Assembly: GCA_964645585.1 (NCBI GenBank)
Contig: CAZYAN010000013.1
Span: 1-64,000 of the forward strand
Origin: DATGSL01 sp964645585
GTDB taxonomy: Bacteria; Verrucomicrobiota; Verrucomicrobiia; Opitutales; T3Sed10-336
DNA: 64,000 nt
Direction: 5' to 3'
A model generated the notes under the pieces. The model saw nothing but the letters and a program-made list of their open reading frames with translations, was not told the DNA's origin and did not search any database. Made by a program: the position numbers and the translations under genes. Position 1 is the first letter of the stretch. Each line of letters opens with the position of its first letter. Shown piece after piece: positions 52,306 to 61,736 of this stretch.

Positions 52306-53256
52306 TCAGAAGCCTTTGATTTGGAAGAGACTGGTCACACTTTGATTGCGACTTATTCTGACAATGGCTTCGCCCAGAAGTTCGGCCACGCTTAAAACGG
52401 TAATCGGAAAACCTCTTGGTTCAACTGGAACGGAATTGGATGTAATGAGTTCATCGAGCAATCCCTCCCGGAGGCGTTCATAGGCGAGATCGTTCAGGAT
52501 GGAATGACTGACGGCGGCGCGCACGCTGCGAGCACCATGCTTTCTACAGAGCCGGGCGGCGGTCGTCAAGGTTCCGGCGGTCTCGGTCATGTCGTCGACG
52601 AGGAGAACGTCGCGGCCGGTGACATCGCCAATCATGCTGATCGCTTCGACGGTGCTCGCGTCGGTGCGCCGTTTGGCGATAAATCCGACCGCGCATTCCA
52701 GCATATCGGCATAGGCTGCCGCCATTTTTACGCCGCCTTGGTCCGGGGAGACGACGACCAGGTTCTCTTGTTTGAGCCGACGAAGGTATTTGAAAAAGAC
52801 AGGGGAGCAGTAGAGGTGGTCGACGGGAATATCGAAAAAGCCCTGGATCTGCTGGGCGTGAAGATCCATGGTGAGCACCCGATTGGCGCCGGCGGCAACG
52901 AGCAGGTTCGCGACGAGCTTGGCGGTGATCGGCACGCGCGGCTGATCTTTGCGATCCTGACGAGCGTACCCGTAGAACGGCAGCACGGCGGTGATTCGCT
53001 GGGCCGATGCGCGCCGGGCGGCGTCGATCATGATCAGCAGCTCCATAATATGGTGGTTCGCCGGCGTCGAGGTCGACTGAATGATAAAAACGTCCGCGCC
53101 GCGCACGTTTTCGTTGATCTTCACGAACGATTCTCCATCGGGAAAAGTGGTAACGACCGCTTCTCCGAGAGGAATACCGATCAAGCTGCAGATCTCCTGA
53201 GCGAGGGGACGGTTCGAGCTGCCCGAGAAAATCCTGATGTTATCTTGCTGCTCCAT
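52306..53256 (-). CDS. prs: Ribose-phosphate pyrophosphokinase
   Basis: Makes PRPP from ribose 5-phosphate and ATP for nucleotide, His and Trp synthesis. The 316 residues match the class I enzyme: FPDGESFVKINENVRGADVF, MIDAARRASAQRITAVLPFYGYARQDRK, the catalytic flexible-loop region, TMDLHAQQIQGFF, and the PRPP-binding loop LLVDDMTETAGTL, where DD-T-TGT is the usual form and an Ala is present here. It lies 22 nt downstream of lpxD. Confidence 0.97.
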   Translation of the reverse strand: MEQQDNIRIFSGSSNRPLAQEICSLIGIPLGEAVVTTFPDGESFVKINENVRGADVFIIQSTSTPANHHIMELLIMIDAARRASAQRITAVLPFYGYARQDRKDQPRVPITAKLVANLLVAAGANRVLTMDLHAQQIQGFFDIPVDHLYCSPVFFKYLRRLKQENLVVVSPDQGGVKMAAAYADMLECAVGFIAKRRTDASTVEAISMIGDVTGRDVLLVDDMTETAGTLTTAARLCRKHGARSVRAAVSHSILNDLAYERLREGLLDELITSNSVPVEPRGFPITVLSVAELLGEAIVRISRNQSVTSLFQIKGF

Positions 53257-53278
53257 GTGGAGGTAAACTAAGAATGAC

Positions 53279-54331
53279 TTACGATTTGCTGAAAAGCTTT
53301 TTCACCGCCGCGTCGAGTTCTTCGAAATCCCGGAACAAGTCCGGCAGTCGTTTGCGAAGCGCGTTCAGCCTGTGATCGAGCATGATCGGCAGCGCGGGGA
53401 CTCCCGCCACGTAGCTTTTTGGCGGAAGTGTTTTGCTGATGCCTGCCTTGGCCGCGATCATGCTTCCGCGGCCGATACTGAGGTGTCCGCTGATCCCCGC
53501 CTGTCCTCCGATAATTACCTGATCTTCGATCACCGTGCTGCCGGCGACGCCGACCTGTGCGACGATCAAGCAATATTTGCCGATAAGGACATTGTGTCCA
53601 ATCTGGACGAGATTATCGATCTTGGTGCCTTCGCCGATTTCGGTTCGGTCGAAGCGGGCGCGGTCGATTGTTGTGCCGGCGCCGATCTCGACATCGTCGC
53701 CGATGACGACTTCTCCCACCTGTGGAAGCTTTCTGTGCCGGCCGTCGCTTCCGGTGTCGTAGCCAAAACCGTCGGCGCCGATCACGACACCCGGGTGCAG
53801 GCGAACGCGCGCTCCGAGGCGGCAATGGCCCTGCACGGTGACATTTGCCGCGAGAAACGAGTCGTCGCCGATCGCGACGCCGCGGCCGACGAAAACCTGG
53901 CCTTGGAGGACCGCATGCTCGCCGACGGTCGCGCCCTCTTCGACGATGCAAAGCGGTCCAACGCTTGCGGTCGGCGCGATGCGGGCACGTTCATGGACGA
54001 CAGCTGTCGGATGGATGCCCTGTGCCGGACGCGGCCAGAGCCGCTGCTCGATCCGGGCGCAAACCCGAGCGAGGGCGAGAGAGGTGTTTTCCTGGAAAAA
54101 GAAGGCCTGTCCCTCGCGAGGCTCCCCTTCGAAATCTTCCGGAACGAGAATGATCGAGGCTTCCGAGCCCGCGACCTCTTTCCGGTACTTGGTATTAGCA
54201 AGGAAAGAGAGGTCGCCCGGACCGGCGTCCTTGAGGGCGGCGATACGCTGGATCGGCCCAGTCGTCTCGCCCGCTGTTCGTGCCGGGCCGGTGATGGCGG
54301 CGATCTCGTCGACGGTCAGAGAGAGCTGCAT
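53279..54331 (-). CDS. lpxD: UDP-3-O-acylglucosamine N-acyltransferase
   Basis: Third step of lipid A synthesis: N-acylates UDP-3-O-acyl-GlcN. The 350 residues have the uridine-binding N-terminal domain (to about 110) and the left-handed beta-helix of hexapeptide repeats (about 120-310), including VIGADGFGYDTG and the catalytic His context NLVQIGHNVLIG, then a C-terminal helical extension. skp and bamA are its upstream neighbours on this strand, a classic envelope cluster. Confidence 0.97.
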   Translation of the reverse strand: MQLSLTVDEIAAITGPARTAGETTGPIQRIAALKDAGPGDLSFLANTKYRKEVAGSEASIILVPEDFEGEPREGQAFFFQENTSLALARVCARIEQRLWPRPAQGIHPTAVVHERARIAPTASVGPLCIVEEGATVGEHAVLQGQVFVGRGVAIGDDSFLAANVTVQGHCRLGARVRLHPGVVIGADGFGYDTGSDGRHRKLPQVGEVVIGDDVEIGAGTTIDRARFDRTEIGEGTKIDNLVQIGHNVLIGKYCLIVAQVGVAGSTVIEDQVIIGGQAGISGHLSIGRGSMIAAKAGISKTLPPKSYVAGVPALPIMLDHRLNALRKRLPDLFRDFEELDAAVKKLFSKS

Positions 54332-54353
54332 AAGCGAAAGAATCTGAACAAAA

Positions 54354-54382
54354 AAAGCCCTGTCCGGGCGGAACAGGGCTTT
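54354..54382 (-). terminator. Rho-independent terminator after skp
   Basis: A 10-bp stem AAAGCCCTGT/ACAGGGCTTT (54354-54363, 54373-54382) with a 9-nt loop is followed, on the minus strand, by a run of T residues (54356-54350). It lies between skp and lpxD, so lpxD-prs are probably transcribed partly from another promoter or by readthrough. Confidence 0.75.
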
Positions 54383-54400
54383 CCTATTAAAAAAACCAGA

Positions 54401-54988
54401 TCACTCCTTCGGCTGATTTTTGTTGAGCTCCTGGAGGACTTCGTCGGTGATGTCGAGGCTTGCGTCGGCGAAGAGAACGGAGCGCGTGCCGATCCCGCCG
54501 AGTTTCGTGGAACTGTCGAGCACGAGGTTGGCATTGTGTTTTTGGGCGATTACCTTCACCGCTTCACGGATTTCGTCGAGCATCAGCTGACGATGACTTT
54601 GCTGCCGCTGTTCGAGGGCGCGCTGGGTATTTGCCTGAAATTGCTGCACCTCCATCCGCTTTTCCTGGATCGTCTGGAGCTTCGCCGCCGCCTCGGCCTG
54701 AAGACGTTCGCGGGCCTCGGCGGACAGTGCGGGGCTTTGGGCTTCTTCTGCCATTTTCTCGTACTCTTCGACGAGTGCCTGACCTTCCGCGATCATGGAC
54801 TGGGCAGAGCTTTGGGCGGATTCAACCGCACTCTGGAAGCGGCTTTCCGCTTCGGCCGTGCGGTAATAGTTTTCGAAAAGCCGGTTCAAGTCAGCCGTCA
54901 CGACGCTGACTTCCGCGGCCGATGAGGTCGCAACGGGAGCCAAAAGGCCGAGGGAGAGGATCACGAGTGCGAGGTTTTTCATAATCAT
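54401..54988 (-). CDS. skp: OmpH/Skp-like periplasmic chaperone
   Basis: Periplasmic holdase for unfolded outer-membrane proteins. The 195 residues have a signal peptide (to about SSAAEV), a short beta segment (VVTADLNRLFENY), a long helical Gln/Glu/Ala-rich coiled coil (about 40-135, the Skp tentacles), and a closing domain (KHNANLVLDSSTKL...DITDEVLQELN). Two ATGs (54988, 54982) are possible. It follows bamA by 17 nt, the conserved bamA-skp order. Confidence 0.93.
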   Translation of the reverse strand: MIMKNLALVILSLGLLAPVATSSAAEVSVVTADLNRLFENYYRTAEAESRFQSAVESAQSSAQSMIAEGQALVEEYEKMAEEAQSPALSAEARERLQAEAAAKLQTIQEKRMEVQQFQANTQRALEQRQQSHRQLMLDEIREAVKVIAQKHNANLVLDSSTKLGGIGTRSVLFADASLDITDEVLQELNKNQPKE

Positions 54989-55005
54989 TTGCTTAGAAAC
55001 AGGAT

Positions 55006-57327
55006 TTAGAAGCGCGTTCCAAAAGAAAAGCTAAAACGTCCGCCTTCATCATTGAATTCATCGGTGGTGATGGGAATGCCGTAATCGAGCCGCATCGGCG
55101 CGCCCATCACGAGAATACGCAGGCCAAAACCCCAGTTGTCGTTGTAATCGCTGAAGTCGAAGTCGGCCTTGTCGGAATTGACGAAGCCCCAGTCATAGAA
55201 GACGGCGAAGCGAACCGGATTGACGAGTTCGATCGAATATTCGGCGCTGGCAAAACCAAAGGAGTTTCCCCCGATCCGGTCAGAGCCTTCGCTGGGTCCG
55301 ACGTCGCGATAATCGAACCCGCGCAAATCGTAGGGACCGCCGAGGAAGTAGCGGTCGAAGAACGGAACCTCGTCGGCGCCGCTGTGGGGAATGACCGTTC
55401 CCAGCCGTCCGACGATAGAGAAAACCTGGTTCAAGGTTTCGAAGGTGGGAAAAAATTGCGCCGCGCGGCCTTCAATGCGGAAGTAATCCGTCTCGCCCTG
55501 GAACGGCCCGCCGGCGACCTCGGTCAGCAATTCGACCCGGTTGCCGCGTGTCGCGGCAAGAATGCTGTCGCGTGTGTCACGGAGGAGGCTGAAGCCGACT
55601 TTCGACACGGACCGTTCGCCCTCGACGATCGGGGAGGGGGCATCGGGTTTCACGTCGAAGATATCGACAATTTCGTAGCGGTAGGAAATCCGGCCTTCGA
55701 CCAGTTCAATCAGGCGTTTCCGAAAATAGACTTCAAACCCCGTGCGCAACTCGTCGTAGGTCGAGGCGAGATATCGCGTTTCGGCCCGGAAAATCTGAAA
55801 GCCGAAGGCGAGTTCGCGCTGGAATAAATACGGTTCCTCAAACGCGAGCAGGAGTTCGTTCGAGCGGGTGCCGACCTGCACGCGCAACTGGAGTTTTTGG
55901 CCGCCGCCTTGAAACTTCGAGCGGTAGTTGAAGATATCGAAGTTCGATTCGCGATATTCCGCGTACGCGATGGCCCGCTCGAGAGTACTGAAGCCGACGC
56001 CAAAGGTGACGCTGCCCGTTCGCCCTTCCTTAACAGTGATCCGCAGATCACGGCGCCCGGGGATTTCCGTCGGTGCCGGCGTCAGAGTCACCTCTTCGAA
56101 GAACCGGGTGTTTTGGAGGCGGCGCTGACTCGATTTCATGCGGACCGTGTTGAAGACATCGCCCGGGCCGAGCCCGAGCTCGCGAATGATCACGGTACTC
56201 TTGGTCTTGGTGTTGCCTTCAATCTCGATGGAACCGACATGATGCTGCGTGCCCTCGAGGATTTCGTAGGCGATATCGATGTTGCCGCTCTCCACGTTTG
56301 GCCGCCGGCTGCCGCGCACGCGGGTGTCGAGGTAGCCGTCTTTGCCGTAGTAGTCCCGCAAACGCTCGACGTCGGCGTCGAGTTGTGAAGGCACAAAAAC
56401 ATCTCCTGGTTTAAGCTCCAGTGCGGACCGCAGCTCTCCCTCCGTGTACAGTTCGTTGCCCTCGATCGTAATCTCGCCGACGGAATACTGACGCCCTTCT
56501 TCGATCGGAATCGTGAGGATCATCTTCGAGTCCGAAGGGTAGTCAAACGTCACCTGGTCCGGGTCGATCGCCACATCGAGAAATCCCTCCTCGCGATAGT
56601 AATCACGCAACTTGTCGAGATCGTCCTCGAACACTTCGTCCTTGAACCGCCCGGAACCGGTCAGCCACGAAAAAATGTGCCAGCGCCGGGTTTCCATCGC
56701 CTTTCGCAGGCGGCGGTCAGAGATCGAGTCATTGCCCGTAAACTCTACCCGCTTGATTTTAACGCGCCGGCCCTCGTCGATGATGAAGGTAACAATTCCG
56801 GTGCCGGACGATCGGTCGCGCTCGATGTTGTAGGTGACTACGGCTTCCGAGAAGCCGCGGTTTTGGTAAAATTCGTGCAGCTTTTCCGCGTCAAGTCTGA
56901 CGTTTCGTTCATCGAGCGCGTCGTTCTTGCGGATCGTGACTTCCCGGTTGAGGCGGCGGCGAGTCACCTCTTTCTCGCCTTTGAAGTAGACCCCCGCCAC
57001 CCGGTATTTCGGACGCAGTTCAAAGATGAGGTCGACGGTGCCGTCGGATTGGAAGTCACGTTTGACCTCGATGTATTCAAACAGGCCCGTGCGGTAGAGT
57101 GAGCGGATGTCGCTGTCGATCAGGCTTTCGTCGTAGGCAGCGCCTTCGGCTGATTGGATATTGGCCCGAACAAGCCCGGGCGCAACGTTCTCCAGTTCAA
57201 TGAACCGGATCTCCAAGTCGCCGACGGTCCATTGCCGTCCTTCGGATACCGTCTGCGCAAGTGCCGCGGTTCCCGTGAAACCGATGACAGCCGCAATCTT
57301 GAGCAGAAGAAGTACCTGGCGAATCAT
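55006..57327 (-). CDS. bamA: Outer-membrane protein assembly factor BamA
   Basis: Core of the BAM complex, which inserts beta-barrel proteins. The 773 residues include a signal peptide (TAALAQ), five POTRA domains (about 30-430; repeats such as VRVAGVYFKGEKEVTRRRL-type and VKIKRVEFTGNDSISDRRL) and a 16-strand barrel. The barrel carries the conserved loop-6 motif as LRGF (canonical VRGF), and the chain ends in Phe, the beta-signal residue. It follows dnaB by 70 nt. Confidence 0.97.
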   Translation of the reverse strand: MIRQVLLLLKIAAVIGFTGTAALAQTVSEGRQWTVGDLEIRFIELENVAPGLVRANIQSAEGAAYDESLIDSDIRSLYRTGLFEYIEVKRDFQSDGTVDLIFELRPKYRVAGVYFKGEKEVTRRRLNREVTIRKNDALDERNVRLDAEKLHEFYQNRGFSEAVVTYNIERDRSSGTGIVTFIIDEGRRVKIKRVEFTGNDSISDRRLRKAMETRRWHIFSWLTGSGRFKDEVFEDDLDKLRDYYREEGFLDVAIDPDQVTFDYPSDSKMILTIPIEEGRQYSVGEITIEGNELYTEGELRSALELKPGDVFVPSQLDADVERLRDYYGKDGYLDTRVRGSRRPNVESGNIDIAYEILEGTQHHVGSIEIEGNTKTKSTVIIRELGLGPGDVFNTVRMKSSQRRLQNTRFFEEVTLTPAPTEIPGRRDLRITVKEGRTGSVTFGVGFSTLERAIAYAEYRESNFDIFNYRSKFQGGGQKLQLRVQVGTRSNELLLAFEEPYLFQRELAFGFQIFRAETRYLASTYDELRTGFEVYFRKRLIELVEGRISYRYEIVDIFDVKPDAPSPIVEGERSVSKVGFSLLRDTRDSILAATRGNRVELLTEVAGGPFQGETDYFRIEGRAAQFFPTFETLNQVFSIVGRLGTVIPHSGADEVPFFDRYFLGGPYDLRGFDYRDVGPSEGSDRIGGNSFGFASAEYSIELVNPVRFAVFYDWGFVNSDKADFDFSDYNDNWGFGLRILVMGAPMRLDYGIPITTDEFNDEGGRFSFSFGTRF

Positions 57328-57397
57328 TGTCGTGGAACAAAGGTGAGAGAAAAGAGAAATGGCGGGAGTGAAAACGGAAACCGGGAACGCTGTCCGC

Positions 57398-58834
57398 TCA
57401 ATATTGGCCGTCCCGCTCCCCGGTGTAATTCTCGAAACGAGTGATCTCCCGGATGAACGTCAGCGGGACAGTTCCTACGGGTCCGTTTCGCTGCTTGGCA
57501 ATAATTAAATCGGCGCGGTCGGTCGCGACGGAAAACTCGTCGGTCGCGTCCTTCGGTCGCGCGAGCATCAAAACCACGTCGGCGTCCTGTTCGATGGAAC
57601 CGGATTCGCGAAGATCGGAGAGGCGCGGCTGCCGCTTTTCCTTTTCCGATTCGCGGTTGAGCTGGCTGAGGACAATGACCGGCAGGTTGAGCTCTTTTGC
57701 CATCGCCTTGAGGCCGCGCGAGATTTCGGCGATCTGCTGTTCGCGCGGGACACTGGAGTCGGTTCCGGAGAGGAGCTGGAGGTAATCGACGACGATCAAC
57801 TTGAGCTGGTGCTTCGCGTGCAACCGGCGCGCTTTGGCTCGAACCTCGAGGAGATTGAGACTGCCCGAATCGTCGATCCAGAGAGGGGCCTTGCTCAGCT
57901 CCTTCGCGGCCGCGCCGAGCCTCTGCCCCTCTTCGGCGGAGCTGATCCCGTCGCGGAGCCGGATCATGCTGACGCGCGCCCGGCCGCAGAGCATACGCAT
58001 CGCGAGCTGGGCGCTGCTCATTTCGAGACTGAAAACGAGGGTAGGGGCCGGTTCGCCGTGTTTAGGCAGGCAAGCGGCTTCGGCGATGTTGAGCGCCAGA
58101 CTTGTCTTTCCCATCGACGGCCGCGCCGCGAGGACGATCATTTCGGCCGGGTGGAGGCCGTAGGTCATCTTGTCGAGATCGATCAAGCCGGTCGAAAGGC
58201 CGCTCAGCTCGCCCTTGCGTTCGAGCAGCTTTTGGACGAGAAAGACCGCCTCGTCGATCGATTCCTTGATCGGCTGCGCGGTTTCCGTGCTCCGCTGCTC
58301 GCTGATCTGGAAAATCTCCTGCTCAACCTCCTCGAGGAACTGATCGAGTCCGCCCTGATATTCGTGACACTTTTCGATCGTGGCGGCCGAGGCTCGAATC
58401 AGGCGGCGAAGCAGGAACTTTTCGCGAACAATGTCGAGGAAGTGGTTCGCGTGCGCGGTGGTTTCGACCCGGTCGGTAAGCTTGTTGATGAACGCGAGAC
58501 CGCCAATTTCCTCGAGGTGGCCGCGGTTCTTGAGCTCCTCCGCCAGCATGATCTCGTCGACCGCCATGTGGCGGTTGAACACAGCGCAGAGAGCCTCGAA
58601 GACGATCTGGTGCGCCGGCTGGTAAAACGATTCCGGCACCAGCCGGGCCGCCTGGCAGCGGTCGATGACGTCTTGGTCGAGAATGCAACAAGCGAGCAAT
58701 CCCTCCTCAGCATCGAGATTGTGAGGAGATGTTCGGGAAAGAACGGCGCCCGCGCGCTGCAGCGCTGCGCCTTCCTGGGAGTGCGTTTGCCCGCGTCTAG
58801 GGCCCCGGGCGGGTGATCCGTTGGAGCGCGGCAT
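57398..58834 (-). CDS. dnaB: Replicative DNA helicase DnaB
   Basis: Hexameric 5'-3' helicase of the replisome. The 478 residues show the N-terminal helical domain (NLDAEEGLLACCILD), a linker, and the RecA-like domain with Walker A ARPSMGKTSLALNIAE, LIVVDYLQLLSG, QLNRESEKEKRQPRLSDLRESGSIEQDADVV-type motif H4 (in pieces no longer than visible here), and a C-terminal TFIREITRFENY. No intein. It lies directly downstream of rplI in the ribosomal block. Confidence 0.97.
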   Translation of the reverse strand: MPRSNGSPARGPRRGQTHSQEGAALQRAGAVLSRTSPHNLDAEEGLLACCILDQDVIDRCQAARLVPESFYQPAHQIVFEALCAVFNRHMAVDEIMLAEELKNRGHLEEIGGLAFINKLTDRVETTAHANHFLDIVREKFLLRRLIRASAATIEKCHEYQGGLDQFLEEVEQEIFQISEQRSTETAQPIKESIDEAVFLVQKLLERKGELSGLSTGLIDLDKMTYGLHPAEMIVLAARPSMGKTSLALNIAEAACLPKHGEPAPTLVFSLEMSSAQLAMRMLCGRARVSMIRLRDGISSAEEGQRLGAAAKELSKAPLWIDDSGSLNLLEVRAKARRLHAKHQLKLIVVDYLQLLSGTDSSVPREQQIAEISRGLKAMAKELNLPVIVLSQLNRESEKEKRQPRLSDLRESGSIEQDADVVLMLARPKDATDEFSVATDRADLIIAKQRNGPVGTVPLTFIREITRFENYTGERDGQY

Positions 58835-58849
58835 GAACGCGGACTTTCC

Positions 58850-59359
58850 TTACTTCTTGCTCTCGGTGTCTTCCGCCTCGCTTCCGTCTTCGCCCTCGAC
58901 GATCGCGTTTTCGGAAACGATGTCGAATTCGAAGTCGATGGCGACTTCCGGATGCAGTTTGATGCGGGTTGTGTGACGGCCGATTGTTTTGATCGGGTTG
59001 TAGAGTCCGATCCGCTTGCGCTCGACCTCGATACCGTTTTCCGCGAGGCGGCTCTGGAGGTCGGCCGACGTCACGGAGCCGAACATGCGGCCGCCTTCGC
59101 CGGTCTTGACGGCGATGGCGATGCGCGTTCCGGCGATCTTCTTGGCCAGTTCCTGCGCACCCTCGAGTTCATGCCGTTCGCGGATCTCGCGCGCCTTGCG
59201 GAGCGCCTCGATCTGCTTCCGGTTCGCCGAAGTGACGGGGACCGCCATCTTCCGCGGGAGCAGATAATTGCGCGCATAACCGGCGCGCACCTTCACCTGA
59301 TCGCCTTCGCCGCCGAGATTTTCAACGGGCTTCGTCAGCAAAATTTCTGTCGTGGCCAT
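58850..59359 (-). CDS. rplI: 50S ribosomal protein L9
   Basis: 169 residues of bL9: N-terminal globular domain with the signature GDQVKVRAGYARNYLLPR, a long connecting helix (RKQIEALRKAREIRERHELE) and the C-terminal domain (GRMFGSVTSADL). An acidic tail of about 20 residues follows, which is longer than in E. coli. It belongs to the rpsF-ssb-rplI-dnaB cluster. Confidence 0.97.
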   Translation of the reverse strand: MATTEILLTKPVENLGGEGDQVKVRAGYARNYLLPRKMAVPVTSANRKQIEALRKAREIRERHELEGAQELAKKIAGTRIAIAVKTGEGGRMFGSVTSADLQSRLAENGIEVERKRIGLYNPIKTIGRHTTRIKLHPEVAIDFEFDIVSENAIVEGEDGSEAEDTESKK

Positions 59360-59445
59360 AACTTTTGTGGATCGTTTAAAAAAAGGTTACTGGTTGTTTC
59401 GTGCGGTGTCAGCCGACCGGCATGCCGCGTTTCTGGTCTTTTTAT

Positions 59446-59934
59446 TTAAAAGGGGACATCTTCATCGACATCCTCGTCGATCGCCGGCGACGGGCCGGAC
59501 GCGGTTCCCCGGGCGGGCGGAGCGTGCTGATCGGGCGCTGGGCTGGCGGCACCGCCGCTGTCGGAAGCGCGGCTGTCGTATCCGCTTTCAGACCCGCCTT
59601 CGCCGCGGCCGCCGATAAACTGGAATTGCTCGAGCACGACGCCGAGTTTGCTGCGCTTTTCCCCGGTGTTCGTTTCCCACTGATCAAGCTTCAGCCGACC
59701 CTCGACCATCAGCGCGCGGCCCTTTGTCATATATTTCGAAATCACTTCGGCCTGTTTGCCGAAGGCGTCGATATCGACGAAGGTCGTTTCCTCCCGTTTA
59801 TTGCCCTCGCGGTCAGTGAAAACGCGATTCACGGCCAATCCGAACTTGCAAATGGAATGCCCGCTGGGCGTCACCCGGAGTTCGGGCTCGCGCGTCAGGT
59901 TTCCCATCAGGATCACTTTGTTGTAATTGGCCAT
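59446..59934 (-). CDS. ssb: Single-stranded DNA-binding protein
   Basis: 162 residues. The OB fold covers residues 1-110 (MANYNKVILMGNLTREPELR, FGLAVNRVF, TTFVDIDAFGKQAEVI, GRALMVEGRLKLDQW), then a Gly/Ser/Pro-rich linker and the acidic tip DEDVPF that recruits replication and repair partners. It sits between rpsF and rplI as in many bacteria. Confidence 0.97.
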   Translation of the reverse strand: MANYNKVILMGNLTREPELRVTPSGHSICKFGLAVNRVFTDREGNKREETTFVDIDAFGKQAEVISKYMTKGRALMVEGRLKLDQWETNTGEKRSKLGVVLEQFQFIGGRGEGGSESGYDSRASDSGGAASPAPDQHAPPARGTASGPSPAIDEDVDEDVPF

Positions 59935-59975
59935 GTCGATACGGTTTTATTTGGGGTAAGGAGGGAAGGGCGCGT

Positions 59976-60275
59976 TCAACCGACGCGCTGGACCAGGACG
60001 CGGTTGATCGCGTGATTCAGGCGAACACGTTCCTGCAAGGCGTTCGGGCGATACGAGGGCGAACGGAAGTTGACCTGAACGAAAACGCCCGAGGCGAGGT
60101 TGCGGTCCGGTGTGCGCGCAAAGTCCTTGGTGCCGAGATTTTCGACTTCGAGGATTTCGCCCTGTTCGGCTTCAATCTCCTTTTTCAATATCTCGATCAC
60201 ATCCTCGACCGATTCCTTCTTGTCCCGCATGTCGAGAACGAAGGTCGCTCTGTAGTTCTGGCTGGTTTGGTTCAT
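59976..60275 (-). CDS. rpsF: 30S ribosomal protein S6
   Basis: 99 residues of bS6 with the alpha/beta ferredoxin-like fold (NYRATFVLDMR, EVENLGTKDFAR, FVQVNFRSPSYRPNALQERVR). Its start lies inside the 3' end of pth, overlapping it by 104 nt in a different frame. Confidence 0.95.
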   Translation of the reverse strand: MNQTSQNYRATFVLDMRDKKESVEDVIEILKKEIEAEQGEILEVENLGTKDFARTPDRNLASGVFVQVNFRSPSYRPNALQERVRLNHAINRVLVQRVG

Positions 60276-60870
60276 CTTGCTGGTTTTTCTTTTGGTTTAT
60301 TCGATTCATGGCCGCGTTCGGCCCGCTGTCAATCAACAGGTGAAGCGCCTGCAAAAATTCAGGCTCGCGCCGGGTAAGTTCAGCCTCCTGGTCGGCGGTG
60401 AACCTTCCGAGAACGAAATCCTTGAGATCGATCCCGGGCGGATGGCGGGGGCCGATGCCGATCCGGAAGCGAATGAAGCCGGCGCCGACATGCCGGATCA
60501 GGCTCTCGATCCCGTTGTGTCCGCCGGCGCTTCCGCGCACCGAGATCTTGATGCGGCCGAGTTCGATATTGATCTCGTCGTAGACGACGATCAGCGACGT
60601 TTTCGGGTCGATCCGGAAATAACGGCAAATCGCCCCGGCGGCGCGCCCGCTCTCGTTGACGTACGTTTGCGGTTTGACCAGATAAATCCGGCGGCCGTTA
60701 CGGACGAGGGAAGCTGTTTCGGCCTCAAATTCGCGCCGGGCGCTCCACGGGCAGTTGTGGACGCGCGCAAAGGCATCGATGAGGCGAAACCCGACATTGT
60801 GTCGCGTCCCGTCGTATTTTTGGCCGGGATTCCCGAGGCCGGCGATAACGAGCGGCGATGACGGTTCCAT
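60172..60870 (-). CDS. pth: Peptidyl-tRNA hydrolase
   Basis: Recycles peptidyl-tRNA released from ribosomes. The 232 residues show AGLGNPGQKYDGTRHNVGF (catalytic His), VKPQTYVNESGRA, VVYDEINIELGRIKI and GSAGGHNGIESLI. Family members usually end near the AAMNR sequence (about residue 188); here about 44 more residues of unrelated-looking sequence run on over the start of rpsF, so the natural stop may have been lost or the tail is functional. Confidence 0.95.
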   Translation of the reverse strand: MEPSSPLVIAGLGNPGQKYDGTRHNVGFRLIDAFARVHNCPWSARREFEAETASLVRNGRRIYLVKPQTYVNESGRAAGAICRYFRIDPKTSLIVVYDEINIELGRIKISVRGSAGGHNGIESLIRHVGAGFIRFRIGIGPRHPPGIDLKDFVLGRFTADQEAELTRREPEFLQALHLLIDSGPNAAMNRINQKKNQQDEPNQPELQSDLRSRHAGQEGIGRGCDRDIEKGD

Positions 60871-60996
60871 CGATTACGCATTTCGGGCCGGCGGGACCCG
60901 CTTGACTGACTCAAAGAACGGGAACCGGCAGGCGCGATCGCCTCCGATTCGGGCCCGTGAAGGGAAGGAGCTTCGGGTGGCGTGAATGATCCTGCT

Positions 60997-61629
60997 TTAC
61001 TCCGCCTTCTTCTCGGGTTCGGCTTCAGCCGGGGCTGCATCTTCCGTGGCGGCCTCGACGGCGGTATCGACCCGCTGCTCGATGCAGGAAACAATCACAT
61101 GGTCCGGGTCCGCTGTGTAAGTCACGCCTTCGTAGATCGGCAGGTCTTTGACATGCAAAGATTCGCCGACCTTCAGGTTGGATACATCAAGCTCGACAAG
61201 ACCCGGCAAATTCTGGGGCAGACACCGGATGTCGACCGTGTAGGAGACGAAATCGAGCGTGCCGTTCTGGTTCTTGACACCGTAGGCTTCGCCGACCAGC
61301 TGGATGTTGACATGCGTCAGCATCTCTTCCCGCGTGGAGACCTCCTGGAAATCGATGTGGAGAATCTGGTCGGTGACCGGATTCCGCTGCATCTCTTGCA
61401 GCAAGGAAAGAACCGGCTTTCCGCCGTCGCGCGAAAGCTGGACGAGCGCCGTTGTTCCGGCGGCTTCTTTCAACAGGCGGTCGATTTCCTTTTTTTCGAC
61501 CGCGAGTGAGGCGGGTTCCGTGTGCTTGCCATACAGGACGGCGGGAATGCTGCCGCTCGCCCGCAGGCGACGGGCCGGACCGCGTCCGCTCTCATTTCGT
61601 GACTGCACATTCAGTTTTAACTGTTTCAT
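60997..61629 (-). CDS. rplY: 50S ribosomal protein L25/general stress protein Ctc
   Basis: 210 residues of the long bL25 (Ctc) form, which binds 5S rRNA. The N-terminal L25 domain (NVQSRNESGRGPARRLRASG, IPAVLYG) is followed by the TL5-type C-terminal domain (LELDVSNLKVGESLHVKDLP-like; actual VELDVSNLKVGESLHVKDLP) and an acidic/alanine tail. It heads the rplY-pth-rpsF-ssb-rplI-dnaB block; gap of 126 nt to pth. Confidence 0.95.
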   Translation of the reverse strand: MKQLKLNVQSRNESGRGPARRLRASGSIPAVLYGKHTEPASLAVEKKEIDRLLKEAAGTTALVQLSRDGGKPVLSLLQEMQRNPVTDQILHIDFQEVSTREEMLTHVNIQLVGEAYGVKNQNGTLDFVSYTVDIRCLPQNLPGLVELDVSNLKVGESLHVKDLPIYEGVTYTADPDHVIVSCIEQRVDTAVEAATEDAAPAEAEPEKKAE

Positions 61630-61708
61630 AGCGCTTCCAGCAAAGTCGTTAACTCAATCGCCCGTGACCGGACGTTCGCCCAGCCTTTCATCGGAGAAAA
61701 AGGAAGAA

Positions 61709-61736
61709 ACAGTAGAGCCGGGCCCCTCAAAATCAA
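61709..61736 (-). promoter_or_regulatory. Possible promoter for the rplY block
   Basis: On the minus strand TTGATT (61736-61731) and TACTGT (61714-61709) are separated by 16 nt, about 80 nt upstream of rplY. The remaining 61630-61890 stretch holds no supported gene or tRNA. Confidence 0.35.

Noticed and set aside
53372..54925. 517-codon open frame on the plus strand
   Set aside because: Antisense to lpxD and skp, Asp/Arg-rich with no signature; it also reads through the skp terminator.
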